Positions 27,136-34,368 of a stretch of 60,874 nt of DNA are shown here, piece after piece. Positions within the stretch are counted from its first letter, which is position 1; the number at the start of each line of letters is the position of its first letter. Both the position numbers and the translations under genes were made by a program. A model generated the notes under the pieces. The model made no database searches and had not been told where the DNA came from. It was given only the letters and a program-made list of their open reading frames with translations. Origin of the DNA: Bacteroidota bacterium (GTDB taxonomy: Bacteria; Bacteroidota; Bacteroidia; Bacteroidales; BM520); NCBI GenBank assembly GCA_002748065.1, contig PDRJ01000039.1:1-60874 (forward strand). The letters run 5' to 3'.

Positions 27136-29535
27136 ATGCTGAACAAATACCTCCTATTCATAGGAATCACATTGCTTATGCTTCCCGGGCATCTCCATGC
27201 CCAACAGAAATTCACCCTCAGCGGGTATGTGGAAGATGCCGCCACCTCGGAACGGTTATTAGCAGCCAATGTATATGATACAGAAACCTACAAAGGAACC
27301 TCCACCAATACCTATGGATTTTACAGTCTGACACTTCCGGAGGGAACCTACGAGATTGCGTTTAGCTACATGGGATACAACACGGTGACAGAGACCATCA
27401 ACCTCACCCAAAACATCAACAAGACGATCCAACTCTCCCCCAGCATCCAAATTGAGGGGGTAGAGATCGTGGGGGAAAAAGGAGGCTCCAACCTAGAGCG
27501 TACCCAGGTGAGCATGGTGAATGTTCCCATACGACAAATTAAGCAGCTCCCCATGTTTTTGGGAGAAGCCGATGTGATCAAAGCCATTCAGCTCCTTCCC
27601 GGGGTTCAATCCGGTTCAGAGGGCAGCTCCGGGCTCTATGTACGTGGAGGAGGCCCGGATGAAAACCTGATCCTGCTGGACGGGGTACCGGTCTATAACG
27701 TTAACCATCTCTTCGGTTTCTTTTCGGTGTTCAATCCCGATGCCATAAAGAATGTCTCCCTCTACAAAGGGGGATTTCCGGCACGTTTTGGCGGGAGGCT
27801 CTCCTCGGTATTGGATATCTCCATGAAAGAGGGAAATATGAAGGAGTTTCATGGGGATGTAAACATCGGGCTCATCAGTTCAAAAATCACCCTTGAGGCC
27901 CCTATCATCAAAGACAAAACCAGTTTTATCATCTCGGGAAGAAGGACCTACTACGACCTCCTGGCAAAACCCTTTATTGCCGCCGTCAATGCGGCCAATG
28001 ACGCACGTGGTACGGGAGGCTATTACTTTTACGACCTCAATGCCAAGGTCAACCACATCTTCAACGAGAGGAGCCGCCTCTACCTAAGCGCCTACAGCGG
28101 CGACGACAGGGTCTACGTACGCACCAAAGAGGCTTACACCTACGACGGGTCGCAGTTTGAAGATAAATACAAATTAACGTTAGCCTGGGGAAATATCACC
28201 ACGGCTTTGCGTTGGAATTATGCACTTACGCCCAAACTCTTCTCCAACCTCACCGCCACCTACTCCAAATATCGATTTAAGATAGGCTTCAGGGAGGAGT
28301 ATAAAAACACTACCCAAAATAAAAAGGAGTTATGGGCTTTTGACTACGATTCGGGCATCTATGACTGGAGCAGTAAAGTGGATTTTGATTGGTTTCCCTC
28401 TCCGGATCATGCCGTTAAATTTGGAGCAAATTACACCTATCACACCTTTGTTCCCGGGGTAAATGCCTACCACATGGAGGAGGGAACCATCTCCATTGAT
28501 ACCACCTTTGGCGCCAAAAAGATCTACGCCAACGAATTTCGTCTCTATGCAGAGGACAACTTCACCATTGGGAAACGCTTTAAAGCCAACCTCGGGGTAC
28601 ACCTCTCCGGCTTCTCTGTAAACGGCCGCTTCTACAAGTCCATAGAACCGAGGGTATCCGCTCGTTACAAAGCCACCGAAAACCTGAGTTTCAAGGCGGC
28701 GTTCTCCACCATGTCACAGTACATCCTCTTGCTCAGCTCTTCGCGCATCAGCCTCCCCACCGATCTTTGGATGCCTGTAACCGACCGGATAAAACCCATG
28801 AAATCCATGCAGATAGCCGCAGCAGCCGTATACCAAATCAATGACAATCTGGAATTTAGCGTTGAGGGATTCTACAAGACCCTTGAGAATGTGATTGAAT
28901 ACAAAGAGGGCTCCTCCTTTATGAGCGTCCAACGAGATTGGCAAAAGAAAATTGCCATTGGCAACGGAAAAGCCTACGGGATAGAGTTACTCTTAAAGAA
29001 AGATATCGGCAAAACCACCGGCTGGATTGGATACACCTTTTCCCGCTCCATACGCCTTTTCGACAACCCGGAACAGGGGATACTGAACCATGGAAAACCC
29101 TTCGTCGCTAAATATGACCGTCCTCATGACATCGGGATTGCCATCTCTCATCGCGTGAATGAAACATACGACTTCGGTTTTGTATGGGTTTACGGAACGG
29201 GAAATGCCATGACGTTGGGAACCCAACAATATGAAGGGGCTGTTCCCGCAGGCTCCTTTTATTACCAAAATGTATGGACACACTACGAGCATAGAAATAA
29301 CTACCGTATGCCGGCCTACCACCGCCTGGACTTCTCAGTCAACTATCACAAAAAGAAAAAACGAGGCACCGCCACCTGGAGTGCGAGCATCTACAATGTG
29401 TATAACCGGAAGAATCCCTTCTTCCTGTACCAAACTTACCAAGATGACATAATGGGGTCAAGCTCACACAAAGTACTGAAGTCCATCAGTCTCTTTCCCA
29501 TTATCCCCTCCATCTCTTACAGTTTTAACTTCTAA
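27136..29535 (+). CDS. TonB-dependent outer-membrane receptor with carboxypeptidase-regulatory-like domain
   Basis: A 799-residue receptor. I placed the start at the ATG at 27136 because it gives a clean signal peptide (MLNKYLLFIGITLLMLPG, then HAQQKF); an ATG at 27115 adds seven residues. Mature residues 1-95 are a carboxypeptidase-regulatory-like Ig domain (GYVEDAATSERLLAANVY, NTYGFYSLTLPEGTYEIAF). The plug follows (GVQSGSEGSSGLYVRGGG, NLILLDGVPVYNVNHLFGFF), then a beta-barrel ending in SISYSFNF. It imports an unknown ligand through the outer membrane using TonB energy. The DUF4249 lipoprotein gene follows 12 bases later, a pair typical of Bacteroidota; it is distinct from SusC/D pairs. Confidence 0.92.
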   Translation: MLNKYLLFIGITLLMLPGHLHAQQKFTLSGYVEDAATSERLLAANVYDTETYKGTSTNTYGFYSLTLPEGTYEIAFSYMGYNTVTETINLTQNINKTIQLSPSIQIEGVEIVGEKGGSNLERTQVSMVNVPIRQIKQLPMFLGEADVIKAIQLLPGVQSGSEGSSGLYVRGGGPDENLILLDGVPVYNVNHLFGFFSVFNPDAIKNVSLYKGGFPARFGGRLSSVLDISMKEGNMKEFHGDVNIGLISSKITLEAPIIKDKTSFIISGRRTYYDLLAKPFIAAVNAANDARGTGGYYFYDLNAKVNHIFNERSRLYLSAYSGDDRVYVRTKEAYTYDGSQFEDKYKLTLAWGNITTALRWNYALTPKLFSNLTATYSKYRFKIGFREEYKNTTQNKKELWAFDYDSGIYDWSSKVDFDWFPSPDHAVKFGANYTYHTFVPGVNAYHMEEGTISIDTTFGAKKIYANEFRLYAEDNFTIGKRFKANLGVHLSGFSVNGRFYKSIEPRVSARYKATENLSFKAAFSTMSQYILLLSSSRISLPTDLWMPVTDRIKPMKSMQIAAAAVYQINDNLEFSVEGFYKTLENVIEYKEGSSFMSVQRDWQKKIAIGNGKAYGIELLLKKDIGKTTGWIGYTFSRSIRLFDNPEQGILNHGKPFVAKYDRPHDIGIAISHRVNETYDFGFVWVYGTGNAMTLGTQQYEGAVPAGSFYYQNVWTHYEHRNNYRMPAYHRLDFSVNYHKKKKRGTATWSASIYNVYNRKNPFFLYQTYQDDIMGSSSHKVLKSISLFPIIPSISYSFNF

Positions 29536-29547
29536 ATAGTTTGCACC

Positions 29548-30459
29548 ATGAAAAGAATATTTTTGACCCTTCTAACCATACCCCTCCTCTTCTCCTGTAC
29601 AAAAATTATTGAATTTGACGGGGAGGTCTCCAAACCAAAATTAGTGGTAAACAGCATTGTCACACCCGACTCAACCTTCAAGGTTAATGTCTCTGAAAGT
29701 CGCTTCTTTCTCGACAATGCGCCCATGAAAAAGATTGAAGATGCCACGGTAAAAATCCTCTCCCAAGAGGGGACCCTTCTGGCCACCCTGTCACATACCG
29801 ACAAGGGCAACTATGAAGGTGAGTTAAAACCGACAATTAATACAAATTACCGTGTGGAGGTTGTAGCGCCGAACTTCGACAAAGCCTCTGCGAGCATGTC
29901 CATTGTACCTTCCATTCCCATCACCTCTTTTGATACCTTGTCTGTATTCGAAGAATATGACTTCAACCTCAGCACCACCATCCATTTTAGCGATCCCGGA
30001 AATGAACGGAACTACTACCGTGTTCGAGGCGATATACAGCTTATGGAGATCGATCCTGAAACGGGAGAACTACGCGAGTTAGAGCGTTACATCCCTTGGT
30101 TTTATATCGATGATCCGGTGATTAATGGAGCGGGAGATGACGATTTTGTTGAAAACGAGTATAACCCCTACAACCTCTTTAATGATGACCTCATCAATGG
30201 AAAGGCTTACTCCCTGACCATCCCACTCCACTTGTACGGAAGTGGCAACATCTTTATTGTCCACCTCTTTCTGGAGTCTCTGTCCGAGGAGTATTATACC
30301 TACCTCAAATCCGTCAGCGAGTATCAGGAGAGCGGAGATAACCCCTTTACAGAACCTGTTCCCATTTACTCCAACATCGAGAATGGAATTGGATTCTTTG
30401 GGGGATATAGTAGCTCTGAGATTGTGATTGAGGTTCGGGAAAAGGAGTGGAATCGCTAA
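29548..30459 (+). CDS. DUF4249 family lipoprotein, receptor partner
   Basis: A 303-residue lipoprotein with lipobox LLFSC (Cys17). It has an N-terminal Ig-like beta region (KPKLVVNSIVTPD, ATVKILSQEGTLLATL), a central acidic loop and the C-terminal IENGIGFFGGYSSSEI signature typical of DUF4249. The family is known as a companion of TonB receptors in Bacteroidota, so it is probably a surface or periplasmic accessory for the same ligand. That ligand is unknown. It is co-transcribed with the receptor (12-base gap). Confidence 0.88.
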   Translation: MKRIFLTLLTIPLLFSCTKIIEFDGEVSKPKLVVNSIVTPDSTFKVNVSESRFFLDNAPMKKIEDATVKILSQEGTLLATLSHTDKGNYEGELKPTINTNYRVEVVAPNFDKASASMSIVPSIPITSFDTLSVFEEYDFNLSTTIHFSDPGNERNYYRVRGDIQLMEIDPETGELRELERYIPWFYIDDPVINGAGDDDFVENEYNPYNLFNDDLINGKAYSLTIPLHLYGSGNIFIVHLFLESLSEEYYTYLKSVSEYQESGDNPFTEPVPIYSNIENGIGFFGGYSSSEIVIEVREKEWNR

Positions 30460-30565
30460 ACGGTACCGGAGGGAGGTTTATTCCTCCCCCCATCTCCGGA
30501 AAAAATCTCACAAAAGAGAATAATCAGCAGCACACGAACAACCAGATAGTTATTTGATGCCTCTC

Positions 30566-30703
30566 CGTAAAGCCAGGGTTTTGAGCAGCGTATGTACAGA
30601 AAGTTCAAACTTGAGACTTGCAAGAGCTGGAACAGAGGTGTTTACTATGGTGGGATAAATGACCATTTAAAAGAGAAGCGTAACGAAGAAGTCGGACGTT
30701 ATA
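30566..30703 (-). repeat. Diverged copy of the dispersed MITE-like element
   Basis: Read on the minus strand it runs TTATAACGTCCGACTTCTTC, then GTTACGCTTCTC and on to CGCTGCTCAAAACC and TGGCTTTACGG. It is colinear with the full copy at 45178-45345 but lacks the perfect terminal inverted repeats. It fills most of the 334-base gap between the DUF4249 gene and the hydrolase. Confidence 0.75.
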
Positions 30704-30781
30704 AACGAACGCGCCATTCAGGGATCAAGAGACAACGGTAACGGTATAAGAATAGCCATTGCATTTTTAGAAGTTCCCCGC

Positions 30782-30789
30782 TATTTTTG
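30782..30789 (+). promoter_or_regulatory. Promoter -7 box of the hydrolase gene, possibly leaderless
   Basis: TATTTTTG fits TAnnTTTG, with TTG 20 bases upstream. The box ends only four bases before the ATG at 30794, so the transcript would have almost no leader. The signal peptide rules out a much later start. Confidence 0.5.
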
Positions 30790-30793
30790 TCCA

Positions 30794-31789
30794 ATGCAAA
30801 AAGAACAGTTCCATCCTATCACCCACCTGCTCCTGGTGTTGGTATTTGTAGCATCCATGAGTGCTTGTAATCATGAAAAGGCCTCTCTCCCCGACACGCT
30901 GCCGGAGAACGAAGGGCTACCCCATGCCACCATAAACCGGAAATTATTCCACGTGGAGACCTTTGGCGATCCTGCCAACCCAACGGTCATCGTTATCCAT
31001 GGTGGCCCGGGGTGGGACTACACCTACATGCTGCCCTTGGCCAACCTGAGCGACCGTTATTTTGTAGTCTTTTACGATCAGTCCGGCTGCGGGCTTTCAC
31101 CTCGCTACGATGCCAACCAGTTGACTGTTGCCAACGCATTGGAGGACCTTCATCAAATCGTACTGCGTTACCATCACAAGCGGCGGGTGAATCTCATCGG
31201 GCACGGCTATGGCGCCATGTTGGCCTCCGCTTATGTGGGGCAGCATCCCGAGCGGGTCGCCTACACCGTTCTGGTAGAGCCTGTGGCTCTGGGTAGCACC
31301 CCCTCCCGGCAGACGACACCCGCCGCAAGCAACCTGGTCTTCACCAACCTTGTGCAGGGCGCTTCCCACCTCTCACCAGAAGATCACCTGAAAGCTGACG
31401 GAGAGTTGATGGAACGACTCCTCAATCCCAAACAGTTTCCGGCAATAGCGGCACGCAACAATACTCTTAGAACAGACCAGTTTGTAACCCGCCCCGGCGC
31501 CATGGCTTCGGAAGTAATCACCCAACAGCTATACGATCCTCAACAAGGCTTCCTCATCGACTTTACCCTGGGAAACCAACGCTTCAAAAACACCATCCTG
31601 CTACTGTTTAGTGCCCAAAACCCCTACTTCACCCCCGAAAAAAAGCAGGCATTGCAACAGCACCTACAGCGGAGTCTCGTAAAGACTATTCCCGAAACGG
31701 GCTATTTTATCTTTAGCGATAATCCCTCCGCAACCGTTACAACCATTAGGGAGTACTTCAATGATACCGGGATGATTCACACCTTCTAG
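30794..31789 (+). CDS. Alpha/beta-hydrolase-fold lipoprotein lacking the catalytic serine
   Basis: A 331-residue lipoprotein (lipobox SMSAC, Cys25) of the proline iminopeptidase-like alpha/beta hydrolase family. The oxyanion motif HGGPG (residues 69-73) and the following YDQSGCGLS are well kept. The nucleophile elbow, however, reads GHGYG (136-140), with Gly138 where the family has Ser (GxSxG). The codon is GGC, one substitution from AGC. The C-terminal segment that normally carries the His in a GH motif reads PETGYFIFS. It is therefore probably catalytically dead as a serine hydrolase and may have become a binding protein; sequencing error or decay is the alternative. The frame is otherwise intact. 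Confidence 0.85.
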   Translation: MQKEQFHPITHLLLVLVFVASMSACNHEKASLPDTLPENEGLPHATINRKLFHVETFGDPANPTVIVIHGGPGWDYTYMLPLANLSDRYFVVFYDQSGCGLSPRYDANQLTVANALEDLHQIVLRYHHKRRVNLIGHGYGAMLASAYVGQHPERVAYTVLVEPVALGSTPSRQTTPAASNLVFTNLVQGASHLSPEDHLKADGELMERLLNPKQFPAIAARNNTLRTDQFVTRPGAMASEVITQQLYDPQQGFLIDFTLGNQRFKNTILLLFSAQNPYFTPEKKQALQQHLQRSLVKTIPETGYFIFSDNPSATVTTIREYFNDTGMIHTF

Positions 31790-32455
31790 GAGGAAGTTAA
31801 GCTTTGTATTAAAGAAAACAATGCAGAGACACAAAAACATACCCTACTACTTAGTGGCAGCAGGGCTTTTCCTGAAAGCGACTTCTTTTTCCATCTTGAC
31901 AAGGAAGGGCAGTTCAACGCACACTCGTTGATCGAGAATCCTGCCAACGAACTTCCGGAAGTCACGCTTCAAGGCCTATTCGATAAAACGGTGTTGGCAT
32001 ACAAACGATCAGAGCATTCAACAGCCTACTTACCCAATAACCATGAAGCAAGTATCCTTTTGAAAGAGGAAATCTTTCCCCTCTCTGAGTCCGCAATTCA
32101 AGAGAAGCATTGGCAATCGGCCTTAGCGATGCAGGGGCTATGGATCTCGCAGACATTACATCCGGAGATCTCAGACAAGGAGTGGTTGAACCTGCTAAAA
32201 TATAGTTTCATCTCCAAGGTTATGACGCCGGCCACCTCCTACCTGGTGGTAGAGAATGAGGCACAAAAGGCGATGCTACAAAAGAAGCAGCAACAGGTTT
32301 TGTCCGGCAATAAGTCGTTAGACCTTGGCGAAGATACACAGAGGATGAGCGAACCGGAATTGATCTTACTGGCCACTCTTGCAGGGGTAATCTTATGGTG
32401 GCGAAAAATCAGATACAGGCCATTCAAAAGAGGGAATCTCTTAAAAAGGCAGTAG
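31790..32455 (+). pseudogene. C-terminal remnant of an XrtN-sorted MSEP-CTERM (VIT-type) protein
   Basis: An open frame of up to 222 codons with no credible start; the only candidate is an internal TTG at 31928. Codons upstream of it still read like protein (RAFPESDFFFHLDKEGQFN). The tail is a classic MSEP-CTERM sorting signal: RMSEPELILLATLAG, a hydrophobic segment, then WWRKIRYRP. From memory, the preceding VMTPATSYLVVENEAQ and KKQQQVLSGNKSLDL are conserved just before this signal in XrtN-system VIT-domain proteins. The large N-terminal VIT part is absent; the fragment begins directly at the stop of the hydrolase gene. Neither the exosortase xrtN nor the rest of the gene is in the window. 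Best read as a deletion remnant; a short expressed form is not excluded. Confidence 0.7.
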
Positions 32456-32483
32456 TAACGTATGGGGATCCTCCTTACAAAGA

Positions 32484-34034
32484 CTACCTCCTATTTCTTC
32501 CAGCATCATCAAACTTTGCCTTCATGGTGGGGTTGCCGTAGGTTAATCTCTTAATCGTTAATCCTTCTGCTTTCTGATTAGCCAATCGTAACTGGTTGGC
32601 ACTGGTGGTTAACTCTTGCTTCACCTTTTGCATTCGGGCAATAGACTTGTCGATCTCCTCTATGGCCTTTTCAAAATGGAGCGAAGCGGATCGATAATTT
32701 TTCGCAAACCCCTCTTTGAATCGGGTTATCTTATCCTCAAAGTTGGTAATATCAATATGTTGATTTCTCGCTAGGTTCAGCTCTTGCTTATATTTCAAGG
32801 AATTCATTGCTGCATTACGAAGCAACGTAATAATAGGAATAAAAAACTGAGGACGAACCACATACATCTTTTCAAACCGATAGGAAACATCCACAATTCC
32901 ACTGTTATAGAGGTCATTTTCAGCTTCTAGAAGTGAAACGAGAACGGCATACTCACATTTTTTGACCCTTCGGTCTTTATCAAGTTTTGCAAAGAAATCC
33001 TCATTTTTCTTTTTAATAACCGTCTCCTCATTTTCATTTTTCATTTCAAACATGATGGAGATGATCTCATTCCCTTCATCATCGGCCTCTCTATAGATAA
33101 AGTCACCCTTTGTGCCACCACTTGCATCATTATCCTTTTCAAAATAGGCCTTTTGAAAAGCCGTTGGCCTAAGTTTATCAAACTCTATTTGACAATGCTG
33201 TTCTAAGGTCTCTCCAAGCATCTTTGTGGAAAGCTTTTGTTTAAAATCTTTTAACCGTGCAATCTCATCATCTTTTAGCCTAATGGTCTCCTCTTTTGTC
33301 ATTAACTTATGGCTATATTGCTCTTCAATTGACTTTGCAAGCAACGCCTTCTCCGTCTCTTTTATCTTCAAGTCATTCACAAGATCATCACGCTCTTTCT
33401 CCATTCTTTTGGTAGCTTCAGAAACGGCTAACAGCTTCTCTGTTTCTGCCCTCTCAATTTTTGACTTCATTTCAGCCATTGCATGCTCTTTCTCGGCCAG
33501 TTTTTCCATAAGTTTAGCCTCATTTTGCACCTTTAACGAGGTAAGTTCTTGCTCTTTTTGTGCCAACTTTTCCTGGAACACATTTCTTACATGGGCTTCC
33601 GCCAGCTTAACGGCATTTGCCATGGAGATCTCCTTTTCTCTTAAATTATTCGCAAGATCATCACGCTCTTTTTCAATACTTTTCATCGCTTCAGAGACCG
33701 CTAACTGTTTCTCTGTCTCAGCCTTTTCAATGGTTGATCTCATTTGGGAAATCGCACGCTCTTTCTCAGCCAGCTTCTCCATAAATTCAGCCTCACTTTG
33801 CACTTTTAACGAGGTAAGTTCTTGCTCCTTTTGCGCCAACTCTTTTTGCAATGCATTTTTCACATTGGCCTCTGCCAACTTAATGGCATTCACCTTCTCC
33901 TTTTCCAGAAGCATCAGCCGATTGTTCAGTTCTTCCTCAAATTGATGGTCACGAACCTGTTTAAGAATATCTGCAAATCCAGCCTCATCAAGGCTAAAGA
34001 CCCTCTTACAGTGGGGGCAAATTATTTCATTCAT
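32484..34034 (-). CDS. DUF2130 family protein with zinc-ribbon start and duplicated coiled coil
   Basis: A 516-residue protein. The start at 34034 gives MNEIICPHCKRVF, a half zinc ribbon followed by SLDEAGFADILKQVRD, the usual N-terminus of the family; an ATG at 34049 would add five residues. Residues about 35-270 are a long coiled coil containing a 91-residue direct duplication. The C-terminal part (about 275-460) is the DUF2130 domain with STKMLGETLEQHCQIEF, GDFIYRE and MFEMKNENEET, which resembles a restriction-endonuclease-like fold (EMKNE as the E-x-K core; inference). Function is unknown; relatives are often near repair or defence genes. It is convergent with the MSEP-CTERM remnant. Confidence 0.85.
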   Translation of the reverse strand: MNEIICPHCKRVFSLDEAGFADILKQVRDHQFEEELNNRLMLLEKEKVNAIKLAEANVKNALQKELAQKEQELTSLKVQSEAEFMEKLAEKERAISQMRSTIEKAETEKQLAVSEAMKSIEKERDDLANNLREKEISMANAVKLAEAHVRNVFQEKLAQKEQELTSLKVQNEAKLMEKLAEKEHAMAEMKSKIERAETEKLLAVSEATKRMEKERDDLVNDLKIKETEKALLAKSIEEQYSHKLMTKEETIRLKDDEIARLKDFKQKLSTKMLGETLEQHCQIEFDKLRPTAFQKAYFEKDNDASGGTKGDFIYREADDEGNEIISIMFEMKNENEETVIKKKNEDFFAKLDKDRRVKKCEYAVLVSLLEAENDLYNSGIVDVSYRFEKMYVVRPQFFIPIITLLRNAAMNSLKYKQELNLARNQHIDITNFEDKITRFKEGFAKNYRSASLHFEKAIEEIDKSIARMQKVKQELTTSANQLRLANQKAEGLTIKRLTYGNPTMKAKFDDAGRNRR

Positions 34035-34310
34035 CTTATTTCCCGGCATTTTATGAAAGACCCTACTTATTTTTATGTGACAAAGTTAACTTTTTTAAGA
34101 AAAACGTATCTTTGTGGATGGTACCTGCGGGAAACACCGAAATACTCCGCTACACTGCTAAAAAACGGTCATTTACCAGGGTGGGTCAGTATTGTTTTCT
34201 TCCTCCTTGCGAAGCATTACGAAGGTTTGTATACTTTATATTCGCATTTGCCTTGTTCTTTCATTCATTGATTTCTTTTAGGATTTTGCAAGTATTACCT
34301 TTCACCCTTT

Positions 34311-34327
34311 CTTACCATAGGGGTAAG
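34311..34327 (+). other. Short hairpin in the leader of the AraC-sensor gene
   Basis: CTTACC and GGTAAG pair across a short ATAGG loop, about 40 bases upstream of the ATG at 34369. It could be an operator half-site pair or an RNA hairpin. The intergenic region 34050-34368 also has a TATCTTTG box at 34107-34114. Confidence 0.3.
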
Positions 34328-34368
34328 ATATAAAGACTTTTCTTTCAGGCACCCAATACGATAACGAT

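Noticed and set aside
33226..33945. 239-codon plus frame opposite the DUF2130 gene
   Set aside because: Ser/Phe-rich mirror of the coiled coil; not a membrane protein gene.
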